Assembly: GCA_002343775.1 (NCBI GenBank)
Contig: DDSH01000006.1
Coordinates: 1 to 9,726 of the forward strand
Direction of reading: 5' to 3'
Length of the DNA: 9,726 nucleotides
From: Anaerolineales bacterium UBA2395
GTDB taxonomy: Bacteria; Chloroflexota; Anaerolineae; Anaerolineales; Villigracilaceae
Shown: positions 1 through 5,976 of the stretch, piece by piece
Position numbering within the stretch: the first letter of the stretch is position 1
How the letters are laid out: every line of letters starts with the position of its first letter
Position numbers and translations under genes: made by a program
The notes under the pieces: generated by a model
What the model was told of the DNA's origin: nothing
Database searches by the model: none
What the model saw: only the letters and a program-made list of their open reading frames with translations

Positions 1-63
1 ACCGATGTTTTGAATGGCAGACCGTGGAAGTTGGCGGAGCCACTAGTAAGTAGTAAATGGTAA
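1..63 (+). CDS. Possible C-terminal tail of an upstream gene (partial)
   Basis: Reading frame 1 is open from the window edge to a TAA at 61-63 and would end in ...GRPWKLAEPLVSSKW. Frame 3 is also open, to a TAG at 51-53. That TAG lies in the TAGTAAATGG repeat unit, which supplies stop codons for two other genes in this window, so frame 3 is a real alternative. Twenty codons are too few to recognise a family. The next gene starts 62 bases downstream on the same strand, so an upstream member of the same cluster is plausible, but this is inference. Confidence 0.28.
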   Translation, partial: TDVLNGRPWKLAEPLVSSKW

Positions 64-112
64 TTGGAGATTGACGCAAGACTCAAGAACCAATTACTAA
101 TCACCAATTACC
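51..112. repeat. Intergenic imperfect palindrome, TAGTAAATGG family, copy 1
   Basis: The left arm at 59-72 (GGTAATTGGAGATT) pairs with the right arm at 99-112 (AATCACCAATTACC), 13 of 14 positions. The unit TAGTAAATGGTAATTGG at 51-67 recurs at 9543-9559, and in shortened, diverged form at 8808-8822. The right arm ends directly before the AAAGGAG ribosome site at 113-119 of the next gene, so a folded transcript would place a hairpin against that site. A mobile or REP-like origin is inference. Confidence 0.75.
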
Positions 113-125
113 AAAGGAGACAATC

Positions 126-914
126 ATGAGCGGAGATACAGTTCAACACCTGGCAGATGTGCTTGATTCGCGCAAGCCTGTGGACAATACGGAAGTGTTC
201 AACTATTTGTTGAACGTGCGCGAACAGGCGTGGGAGATGGTGAATAATGGCTTGAACCTGCGGCGGGATATGAAATGCGCGGACATTGAACAGATACCTG
301 ATTTGCAGGGCAATGTGGTGGGGAATATGTTCACCTACACGGGCGACAAAATTGATTGGATTGTCCGCTCGTGGATTGGCAAGGCAGAGACGGGCTTTAC
401 GAACATTCATCTCACTTGTTGGGTGAACGAAGAAATTGATGTACCGCACTTGGGCATGGCGCTCGGCACTGCGCCCGATGTCTTTTGTTATGTCGATTAT
501 CTGCCGCGCTATGAGCCTGTCATTTCACCCGATCATCTCGACCAGTATCACGAAGCGATGAATCAAAAATGGATCGAGCTGCGCCGCAACCCTGCGTATA
601 AGACCTTCAACCCTGTTCATCTTTATACGCGCGGTACACTGTCGCCGATCGCGATCTGCGGATTGGTCCCGTTTGCGGATTTCAAAGCGCACATTGAGTC
701 GGTCATGCTGGACTACGTCCGCAACTGGGTGGAGTTGGTGAAGAATGCCAAGCCTGTTGCACCTGAAAAACGCGCGGCGTTGAAACAGCGCGATGAACTT
801 GTCCGCCGCACGATTGTGGAGAAAGACCCTGCCAATATTTTGGCGGATCGTATGCTCGGTGTGCCGATGCGTGAACGTTTGGTGCGTATTTTGCACGCAG
901 GCGAGCGCGAATAA
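126..914 (+). CDS. Red chlorophyll catabolite reductase / bilin reductase-like protein
   Basis: This is a 262-residue soluble protein with no signal peptide or membrane segment. The start is ATG 126, preceded by a strong AAAGGAG at 113-119. Residues 104-140 (IDVPHLGMALGTAPDVFCYVD, then LPRYEPVISPDHLDQ) resemble the core of red chlorophyll catabolite reductases and the related ferredoxin-dependent bilin reductases: a PH-xx-M strand, a hydrophobic strand ending in D, LPR, and a HP/SP-x-(Y/H)L turn. The C-terminus (DPANILADRMLGV) also suits that fold. Known family members reduce linear tetrapyrroles with ferredoxin and carry no tightly bound cofactor. The length is close to mature plant RCCR. 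I could not place the family's catalytic Glu and Asp with certainty. Candidates are E102, E103, D105 and D124. It leads a cluster with a flavin monooxygenase, aldehyde dehydrogenase and transporter, so its substrate may be an N-heterocycle or pyrrole compound, but that is inference. No recognised tetrapyrrole gene is next to it. Confidence 0.6.
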   Translation: MSGDTVQHLADVLDSRKPVDNTEVFNYLLNVREQAWEMVNNGLNLRRDMKCADIEQIPDLQGNVVGNMFTYTGDKIDWIVRSWIGKAETGFTNIHLTCWVNEEIDVPHLGMALGTAPDVFCYVDYLPRYEPVISPDHLDQYHEAMNQKWIELRRNPAYKTFNPVHLYTRGTLSPIAICGLVPFADFKAHIESVMLDYVRNWVELVKNAKPVAPEKRAALKQRDELVRRTIVEKDPANILADRMLGVPMRERLVRILHAGERE

Positions 915-918
915 ATTC

Positions 919-990
919 TTTCACCACGGAGAACACAGAGGGCGCGGAGAAAAAAAAGGCCCTGTGTTCTTCGTGGTCTCTGTGGTGAAA
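919..990. repeat. Intergenic palindrome, CACCACGGAGAACACAG type
   Basis: Outer arms TTTCACCAC (919-927) and GTGGTGAAA (982-990) pair perfectly. Inner arms AGAACACAG (930-938) and CTGTGTTCT (962-970) also pair perfectly. Eleven extra bases (971-981) repeat the unit TCGTGGTCTCT. A run of eight A residues lies in the loop. The element fills the whole gap between two same-strand genes. Its distal arm contains GGTGA at 984-988, eight bases before ATG 997, which is the only ribosome-site-like sequence for the next gene. I recall related sequences in gene gaps of many environmental bacteria, but this could not be checked here. Confidence 0.75.
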
Positions 991-996
991 TCTTTT

Positions 997-2178
997 ATGA
1001 CTCAATCATTTCCCATCATCATTGCTGGCGCAGGTCCTGTGGGGCTTTCGTTGGCGTTGGCGCTTTCGCGGGCGGGCATTCCTGCCGAGGTTTTCGAAAT
1101 GGACGCGGAACTCAACACGCAGATCCGCGCGAGCACGTTTCATCCTAAAACACTTGAGATGTTCAAAGATTGGGGCGTGGTGGATGAAATCATCCAGCAT
1201 GGATACAAAGTAGATCAACTTCAATATTGGGAACGCGTTCCGCGCCGCCTCATCGCGGACTTTAGTTATGCCTCCATTGCTGACGATACTCCCTACCCGT
1301 ATCGTTTGCAGTGCCCTCAGCATGTTGCCACGCGTGTGCTGAAGCCTGCCGTCGAAGCGACTGCGACGGGCAAAGTTCACATGGGACACAAGTTGATTGA
1401 CTTTGTTGACCACGGCACACACGTCACAGCACGATTTGAAACCGCAAATGGAATTGTCGAACGCGAAGGCTCGTACATCGTCGGCGCGGACGGGTCGCAT
1501 AGTGTCGTGCGCAAGCAGTTGAATATCGGCTTCAAGGGCAAAACCTATGAAGACCGCTTCTTACTCATCGGCAGTGACTTGAAAACCGAAGACCTGCTGC
1601 CAGGCGCGGCGCAAGTCTGCTACGTCTTTGACCCGCAGGAGTGGGTCATCATTTTGAATTTGCCTGATATTGTCCGCGTGGTGTTTCGCATGACAGATGA
1701 TGAAGATGAAACAACGGCAATGAAAGAAGAAAATCTGCGAGCGCGGATTTTCAACTTCTTCGGCAAAGTCCCTGACTACAGAATCAAGACCACGCAGTTG
1801 TACCGAGTCCACCAGCGTGTGGCGGATACCTTCCGCGTGGGGCGGGCATTGCTGGTGGGCGACTCGGCACATAACAACAATCCGTCGGGTGGCATGGGGA
1901 TGAATAGCGGAATCCACGATGCGGCGAATCTGACGGAGAAATTCATTCGCATTTGGAACGGTGAATCGGATTCCATCTTGGACGATTACTCGAACGAGCG
2001 CAGGCAATATGCGGTTGAGTCTGTGCAACTCTACACCGACCAGCAATACAACAACATGGTGATGAGCGCAGAAGAAGAACGCGAGCGCAGGAACAAGTCG
2101 CTTTCGGGTGCGGCGAGCGACCTTGCGAAGGCACGGGCGTATTTGTTGCGGGCGAGTATGTTGGAAGAGAGAATCTAA
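997..2178 (+). CDS. Class A FAD-dependent aromatic/heteroaromatic monooxygenase
   Basis: This 393-residue flavoprotein hydroxylase is cytosolic and would use NAD(P)H and O2 to hydroxylate an aromatic or heteroaromatic ring. The Rossmann motif GAGPVG is at 11-16, with E34 ending the second strand to bind the ADP ribose. RASTFHPKTLEMF follows, typical of the MhpA/phenol hydroxylase side of the PF01494 family. The DG motif (GADGSHSVVR) has D165-G166. The second FAD motif (LLVGDSAHNNNPSGGMGMNS) has D289. The length fits single-component hydroxylases such as 6-hydroxynicotinate 3-monooxygenase NicC, which is about 380 residues. I chose ATG 997 because the FAD motif begins ten residues later. The frame is open further upstream, but that would translate the palindrome and overlap the previous gene. 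It lies 82 bases after the reductase-like gene and 98 before the aldehyde dehydrogenase. The substrate cannot be read from sequence, and NicC-like is only one option. Confidence 0.88.
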   Translation: MTQSFPIIIAGAGPVGLSLALALSRAGIPAEVFEMDAELNTQIRASTFHPKTLEMFKDWGVVDEIIQHGYKVDQLQYWERVPRRLIADFSYASIADDTPYPYRLQCPQHVATRVLKPAVEATATGKVHMGHKLIDFVDHGTHVTARFETANGIVEREGSYIVGADGSHSVVRKQLNIGFKGKTYEDRFLLIGSDLKTEDLLPGAAQVCYVFDPQEWVIILNLPDIVRVVFRMTDDEDETTAMKEENLRARIFNFFGKVPDYRIKTTQLYRVHQRVADTFRVGRALLVGDSAHNNNPSGGMGMNSGIHDAANLTEKFIRIWNGESDSILDDYSNERRQYAVESVQLYTDQQYNNMVMSAEEERERRNKSLSGAASDLAKARAYLLRASMLEERI

Positions 2179-2185
2179 ATACTTG

Positions 2186-2258
2186 ACCACGAAGGGTCAC
2201 AAAGGGTCACGAAGGAATTGATTTAAAACCTTTGTGTACCTTCGTGACCCTTTGTGGT
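2186..2258. repeat. Intergenic palindrome, CACGAAGGGTCAC type
   Basis: The arms of 30 bases at 2186-2215 and 2229-2258 match at 25 positions. Several of the differences would be G-U pairs in RNA. Each arm is built from iterations of AAGGGTCAC-like units, and the loop is AT-rich (2216-2228). It lies between the monooxygenase stop and the GAAGG ribosome site (2267-2271) of the aldehyde dehydrogenase. No T-run follows the right arm; an A-run does. It is therefore not a classical forward intrinsic terminator. Confidence 0.78.
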
Positions 2259-2276
2259 TGAAAAAAGAAGGCAACC

Positions 2277-3722
2277 ATGAAAACTTACGGACACTTCATT
2301 CACGGACGCGAAGTCCCTGCTGCGAATGGCGAGACATTTCCCAGTTTCGCGCCGATGACAGGCGAGATTCTTGGTCATGCAGCGCGGGGTACGGAGGCGG
2401 ATGTGGAAGCCGCGGTGTCATCTGCGCGGAAGGGGTATGAGCATTGGTCATCACTGCCGCCGTATGACAGGGAGAAGATTCTGCTCAAGTGTGCGGATCA
2501 AGTCGAAGCGAATTATGACCGTCTGCTGAACCTGCTCATTGATGAAAGCGGGTCGTCCATCATCAAGGCGAAGTATGAAGTGCTGTATACGGCATCGGTG
2601 TTGCGGACAGCGGCTGGGGAGGTTCGACGGTTGTATGCGGACACACTTCCCAATGAAAAGCCGCACCGCATGTCGATGGTCGTCCGCGAACCTGTAGGGG
2701 TGGTACTGGCGATATCGCCGTTCAATGCGCCGTTGGTGTTACTGGCGAAGATGATCGTCTTTCCGCTCGGAGCAGGCAATGCCGTGATTGCGAAGCCGTC
2801 AGAGGAGACTCCGCTCATTGCGGTGGAACTGGCGAAGGTCATGAAAGAGGCGGGGCTTCCTAATGGAGTCTTCAATGTGGTGACAGGATTCGGCGCGGAG
2901 TGCGGCGCTCCGCTGGCGAGACATCCCAAAGTGAATGGAATTGCGTTGACGGGTTCGACGGCGACGGGTGTGAAGATTGGCGAGATTGCGATTCAATCCA
3001 TGAAGCGTTTGCAGTTAGAACTCGGCGGCAAAAACCCGCTATTGGTGTTGAATGATTTTGATGTGACCAAAGCGGCGGAGATCGCGGCGGTGGGCGCGTT
3101 CACACATGGCGGGCAGATCTGTATGTCGAGCGCACGCATCATGGTCGAAGCGCCCAACGGACGCGCGTTTGCGGAAGCGCTGGCGAAGAAGGCGGCGAGT
3201 TTACATCTCGGCGATTTGCGCGATGAGAAAACTGCGTATGGTCCGCTGATCAATCAACGTGCGGTGGATAAAGTGTTGCGACATGTGCAAGCCGCGAAGG
3301 ATGGCGGCGCGGAAATTCTCACAGGTGGCGCGGTGCATAACGGACTTGTATTTCAACCGACGGTGATCTACAACCCGCCGATGTCGGGTCCGTGTTGGGA
3401 TGAGGAGACGTTTGGTCCCGTGGCGATGGTGATGGAAGTGCCGTCGTTCGAAGAGATGATCGCGATCGCCAACGAAAGTGATTACGGTTTGAGCGCAGGC
3501 GTGCTGACCAATGACCTCGTGCGCGGCATGACCGCGGCAAGAAAAATTCGTTGTGGGTCGGTGCATGTGGGCGCACATTCGTTCCAGTCTGACCCGATGG
3601 CGCCGATCGGCGGGTATGGCATGTCTGGTATTGGCAGGAGTGGCGGCAAGTATTCGGTGGAGCATTTCACCGAGTTGAAGTGGATCAGTTTGGAGTTAGG
3701 CGAAACACCCAGACCATTTTAG
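2277..3722 (+). CDS. NAD(P)-dependent aldehyde dehydrogenase, salicylaldehyde/vanillin type
   Basis: This 481-residue full-length member of the ALDH superfamily (PF00171) oxidises an aldehyde to a carboxylate in the cytosol. All catalytic parts are present: N150 in SPFNAPL, cofactor-binding K173 in IAKPSEETP, general base E248 in LELGGKNP, and nucleophile C282 in GGQICMSSARIMVE. The late EETFGPVAMV motif is also present. The sequences SPFNAPLVLLAKMIVFPL and GGQICMSS resemble benzaldehyde, salicylaldehyde and vanillin dehydrogenases more than betaine or fatty aldehyde enzymes. This is family-level recall, so the exact substrate is open. Start ATG 2277 has GAAGG five bases upstream. It lies in the same direction as the monooxygenase and 49 bases before the transporter, consistent with oxidation of an aldehyde made within the pathway. 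Confidence 0.92.
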   Translation: MKTYGHFIHGREVPAANGETFPSFAPMTGEILGHAARGTEADVEAAVSSARKGYEHWSSLPPYDREKILLKCADQVEANYDRLLNLLIDESGSSIIKAKYEVLYTASVLRTAAGEVRRLYADTLPNEKPHRMSMVVREPVGVVLAISPFNAPLVLLAKMIVFPLGAGNAVIAKPSEETPLIAVELAKVMKEAGLPNGVFNVVTGFGAECGAPLARHPKVNGIALTGSTATGVKIGEIAIQSMKRLQLELGGKNPLLVLNDFDVTKAAEIAAVGAFTHGGQICMSSARIMVEAPNGRAFAEALAKKAASLHLGDLRDEKTAYGPLINQRAVDKVLRHVQAAKDGGAEILTGGAVHNGLVFQPTVIYNPPMSGPCWDEETFGPVAMVMEVPSFEEMIAIANESDYGLSAGVLTNDLVRGMTAARKIRCGSVHVGAHSFQSDPMAPIGGYGMSGIGRSGGKYSVEHFTELKWISLELGETPRPF

Positions 3723-3730
3723 ATTTTTGA

Positions 3731-3749
3731 TTGACGATAGTCCACTATC
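3731..3749. repeat. Short palindrome, TTGACGATAG family, short copy
   Basis: GATAGT (3736-3741) and ACTATC (3744-3749) form a perfect six-base inverted repeat around CC. The lead-in TTGACGATAGTCCA (3731-3744) matches TTGACGATAGACCA at 7408-7421 in 13 of 14 bases, so this looks like a shortened relative of the larger element there. It lies between the aldehyde dehydrogenase stop and the transporter ribosome site. TTGACG could also be read as a -35 box, but no good -10 follows at 17 bases. Confidence 0.5.
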
Positions 3750-3760
3750 TTATTTTATGA

Positions 3761-3766
3761 GGAGAG
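3761..3766 (+). promoter_or_regulatory. Ribosome binding site that fixes the MFS start
   Basis: GGAGAG lies five bases before ATG 3772 and is the only good ribosome site in the gap. The same frame is open from a TTG at 3727 and would add 15 residues, but that TTG has no such site and overlaps the palindrome at 3731-3749. Confidence 0.8.
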
Positions 3767-3771
3767 AATAC

Positions 3772-5070
3772 ATGGCAACCGAAACGAAAGGCATTGTCTT
3801 TGGCAGGGTGGAATTGCATCGCGGTGTATCACGCCTGAACATGAGCGCGTTCTATTTTTCAGCGTTCATCACCATTTGTTTGCTTAGCTTTGTCAACCTT
3901 GTCCAGCCGTACTTGCTGACCGAGATTCTCAAAGTTCCGCTGGCAGAACAGGGCAATGTGACAGGCACGGTATTGTTCTGGCATGAACTCGTCATCATCT
4001 TTGTCATCGGACTGGCGGGCAGTTTGTCCGACCAGGTCGGCAGGCGGTTGATCTTTGCAGGGAGTTTTTTGGTGGTTGCCGTGGGCTATGTGCTGATGAT
4101 TCAATCTGGGATGGTATGGCATCTGGTCTTTTTCCGCATGATCTTTGCCATCGGCGCGGCGGGAGCGACCAGCATGTTGTCTACTGTATTAGCCGATTAC
4201 GCCGTGGACCGCGACCGCGGCAAAGCCAACGGGATTCAAGGTGTGATGAACGGGCTTGGCGCAATGACTGCGGTCTTTATCCTGCTCAAAATGCCCGAGT
4301 GGTTCAAAGGGGGGGGCATGGATGCCATCGCTGCGGGACAAGCGACGTATTATGTTGCGGCAGGGTTGGCGTTACTTGCGGCTGTTTTACTCTGGCTTGG
4401 GCTGAAAGGACCGAGCATCCGTGAGCATACCCAGCCTGAAAGATTCTTTGAATTGATTTCCAAAGGTGTCAACGCGGCGCGTGACCCTGGCGTGTTGCTT
4501 GGTTATGGTGCGGCGTTCGTCTCGCGCGGCGACCTTGCCATCGTCGGCACGTTCTTGGCGTTGTGGATCAACAAATATGGCGTTACTTCGGGAATCAGCG
4601 CGGCGGAAGCATTGGGGCGCGCCAGTATTATCGTGGGCGTTTCGCAGTTGGCAGCCTTTTTGGGTGCACCTCTTTTTGGAATTATGGCTGACCGCATGAA
4701 CCGCGCCACTGCGCTTGCTGTAACCAACATCATTTCGGGTTTGGGATACATCTCGCTGTTTTTGATCGAAGATCCATTCGGTGGTGCGATGTTCGCAGCG
4801 GTGGCGGTGGCAGGTGCGGGCAACATCGGCACGGTGATCGCCACGCAGGTGTTGATTCAACAACAAGCGCCTGCCGCCATCCGCGGCTCGGTGATTGGTT
4901 TCTTTGGTCTGTGCGGTGCGGTTGGGATTTTGATCGCCACCAAATTTGGCGGCTGGTTGTTCGACAAATGGACGGAGGCAGGTCCGTTTGTTGTCTTTGG
5001 CTTGCTCAGTTTTGTGCTGGCAGCTTGGGCGCTTGCCGTGCGGAACAAAGTTCGCCCTGTAGCGGAATAA
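3772..5070 (+). CDS. MFS transporter, 12 transmembrane helices
   Basis: This inner-membrane secondary carrier has 432 residues and about twelve hydrophobic helices in two halves, separated by a charged loop around residues 205-235. The MFS signature of loop 2-3 is clear: GLAGSLSDQVGRR at 80-92, with D87 and R91-R92. Its counterpart in the C-terminal half is GIMADRMNR at 303-311. The segment VSRGDLAIVGTFLALW in the first helix of the second half places a charged Arg-Asp pair at the membrane. It probably imports the compound the cluster degrades, which is the place NicT holds in nicotinate clusters. Export cannot be excluded from sequence. It is the last plus-strand gene before a convergent neighbour and is followed by a strong hairpin. 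An eight-G run at 4309-4316 lies inside the gene, but the frame is intact on both sides. Confidence 0.9.
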   Translation: MATETKGIVFGRVELHRGVSRLNMSAFYFSAFITICLLSFVNLVQPYLLTEILKVPLAEQGNVTGTVLFWHELVIIFVIGLAGSLSDQVGRRLIFAGSFLVVAVGYVLMIQSGMVWHLVFFRMIFAIGAAGATSMLSTVLADYAVDRDRGKANGIQGVMNGLGAMTAVFILLKMPEWFKGGGMDAIAAGQATYYVAAGLALLAAVLLWLGLKGPSIREHTQPERFFELISKGVNAARDPGVLLGYGAAFVSRGDLAIVGTFLALWINKYGVTSGISAAEALGRASIIVGVSQLAAFLGAPLFGIMADRMNRATALAVTNIISGLGYISLFLIEDPFGGAMFAAVAVAGAGNIGTVIATQVLIQQQAPAAIRGSVIGFFGLCGAVGILIATKFGGWLFDKWTEAGPFVVFGLLSFVLAAWALAVRNKVRPVAE

Positions 5071-5075
5071 AATAA

Positions 5076-5134
5076 GACCGCCGACGACAGACCGCAGACC
5101 ACAAATCTCGGTCAGCCGTCCACCGTCGGCGGTC
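5076..5134. terminator. Hairpin between convergent genes, probable bidirectional terminator
   Basis: The arms of 25 bases are at 5076-5100 and 5110-5134, with loop ACAAATCTC. The outer eleven bases, GACCGCCGACG (5076-5086) and CGTCGGCGGTC (5124-5134), pair perfectly. It lies five bases after the MFS stop and 33 bases from the stop of the converging gene. Each flank is AT-rich only briefly and there is no long T-run, so termination is likely by position rather than proven by motif. Its iterated GACCGC/GACGACAG make-up matches the design of the other gap palindromes, so it may be one of them put to use. Confidence 0.65.
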
Positions 5135-5167
5135 ATCATTTGACCTTCAACCTTCGACCTGAAACCC

Positions 5168-5911
5168 CTAAAACTCTCTCAACAATCTCCCCGCCCCATA
5201 CACTTTTTCTTCAATCCCATTATCGCGCATTGCCATCCACCATGTGGCGGCATTGATGGCGATGACAGGTTTGCCGAGCCAGCGTTCGGCTTCGTCGGCG
5301 AGACCGACCATGCTCAAGTTGGTGCCGACTTGCACCAGTGCATCAGCATCTTTGTTAACTTCAATCAATGCATTGCGCAATTCATCTTGCGAGACATTTG
5401 CAATCGCGATCGCGGTCGGGCATCTAAACCCCTTGATGGCGGTCACTTCAAAACCGATGTCATTGAAGAAGCGCACCACATTCTTATCACCGATGGGTTG
5501 GTAGGGGGTCACCACGCCGATCTTCTTCACACCAAACAACTTCAACGCGCGTTCACAGGCTTCCGCGCCTGTAGCCACAGATAACCCACCCGCCCAATCG
5601 GAGATCATCTTGGTGAACTTGCGATTGCCTTCCACACCGTCCCAAAACGTCTCGGCGCTCATGCCCATCACCATGTAATCAGGCTCGGCGGTCATCACGC
5701 GCTCAACTGCGTATTGGATCTCTACACGGATCTGTTGTAGTAGATTCTCAAACGCTTCGTCACTGCTCAAATTCTGATCGCGGATGTGAATGCGTGAGAT
5801 GTGTGGCGTCACGCCTGGCACGGTCATGCGATAGAAATCCGGTTCCACGATCGTGTTCGTGCTGGGGATTATGACCCCAAACTTTTTTCTCCAACCGAGT
5901 TGGTCTGTCAT
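5168..5911 (-). CDS. Maleate isomerase / arylmalonate decarboxylase-family protein lacking both catalytic cysteines
   Basis: This 247-residue cytosolic protein belongs to the Asp/Glu racemase superfamily, on the maleate cis-trans isomerase (NicE) side. GVIIPSTNTIVEPDF at 12-26 is the family's substrate-loop signature, and VVTPYQPIGDKNV (133-145) is the second-domain strand. Maleate isomerases act through two cysteines, one after the strand near residue 84 and one near residue 196. Here those places read MVMGMSAETFWDG (80-92) and VQVGTNLSM (193-201), with no Cys. The only cysteines, C119 and C164, lie elsewhere. Isomerase or racemase chemistry by the usual mechanism is therefore doubtful. S85, T88 or T197 could act instead, or it could be a decarboxylase or lyase. 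Start ATG 5911 has AAGGAGA at 5923-5917. It is the only minus-strand gene and has its own consensus promoter, divergent from the alpha/beta-hydrolase gene. Confidence 0.82.
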   Translation of the reverse strand: MTDQLGWRKKFGVIIPSTNTIVEPDFYRMTVPGVTPHISRIHIRDQNLSSDEAFENLLQQIRVEIQYAVERVMTAEPDYMVMGMSAETFWDGVEGNRKFTKMISDWAGGLSVATGAEACERALKLFGVKKIGVVTPYQPIGDKNVVRFFNDIGFEVTAIKGFRCPTAIAIANVSQDELRNALIEVNKDADALVQVGTNLSMVGLADEAERWLGKPVIAINAATWWMAMRDNGIEEKVYGAGRLLREF

Positions 5912-5921
5912 GGGAATCTCC

Positions 5922-5950
5922 TTGACTTGTTAGGGTAAATGTTATAACAT
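5922..5950 (+). promoter_or_regulatory. Probable plus-strand promoter for the alpha/beta-hydrolase block
   Basis: TTGACT (5922-5927) is followed after 17 bases by TAACAT (5945-5950), five and four matches to consensus respectively. TATAAC at 5943-5948 or 5951-5956 are alternative -10 boxes at poorer spacing. It would drive the genes from 5970 onward. It is weaker than the opposite promoter and overlaps the same palindrome. Confidence 0.5.
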
Positions 5951-5959
5951 TATAACATT
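5938..5959. promoter_or_regulatory. Probable operator: AATGTTATAACATT palindrome plus extra half-site
   Basis: The 14 bases 5938-5951 are a perfect palindrome, and the half ATAACATT (5944-5951) is repeated at once at 5952-5959. The element covers the -10 regions of both divergent promoters, the classic place for a repressor or ligand-controlled regulator. No regulator gene lies in the window, so the binding protein is unknown. The AT-rich make-up alone could arise from two overlapping -10 boxes, which lowers confidence. Confidence 0.55.
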
Positions 5960-5976
5960 CAGGAGAGAGATGTCAA
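5949..5976 (-). promoter_or_regulatory. Sigma-70-type promoter for the minus-strand gene
   Basis: On the minus strand TTGACA (5976-5971) is followed after 16 bases by TATAAT (5954-5949). Both hexamers match the housekeeping consensus perfectly. The expected start point is near 5942, about 30 bases before ATG 5911 and ahead of its AAGGAGA site. The -35 box overlaps the start codon of the divergent gene (5970-5972), so transcription in the two directions should interfere. Confidence 0.72.

Noticed and set aside
71..101. TTGACG at 71-76 with TACTAA about 18 bases on, as a promoter for the first gene
   Set aside because: The -10 match is poor and both boxes fall inside the loop and arm of a repeat found elsewhere in the window.
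793..996. In-frame upstream extension of the FAD monooxygenase to 793
   Set aside because: It would translate the palindrome and run through the end of the preceding gene. The FAD-binding motif starts ten residues after ATG 997, as expected for the true N-terminus.
1561..2190. 209-codon minus-strand open frame opposite the FAD monooxygenase
   Set aside because: It is a shadow of a gene with clear FAD motifs, with His/Arg-rich composition and no motif of its own.
2186..2258. Palindrome as a strong intrinsic terminator after the monooxygenase
   Set aside because: No T-run follows the right arm, and the next gene in the same direction starts 18 bases later.
3727..3771. TTG start at 3727 for the MFS transporter
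   Set aside because: It has no ribosome site and lies across a palindrome. ATG 3772 has GGAGAG at good spacing.
4309..4316. Run of eight G residues as a possible frameshift in the MFS gene
   Set aside because: The reading frame and the helix pattern continue normally on both sides.
4387..5139. 250-codon open frame on the minus strand opposite the MFS gene
   Set aside because: Its translation is rich in Arg, His and Gln with no fold pattern, and it lies opposite a clear transporter gene. It also crosses the hairpin at 5076-5134.
5168..5911. Naming the racemase-family gene nicE
   Set aside because: Both cysteines required for maleate isomerisation are absent, so only the family can be claimed.
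5938..5951. Palindrome as a GntR/HutC-type GTnTAnAC operator
   Set aside because: The centre reads GTTATAAC, which has AT where that consensus needs TA, so the regulator family cannot be named.
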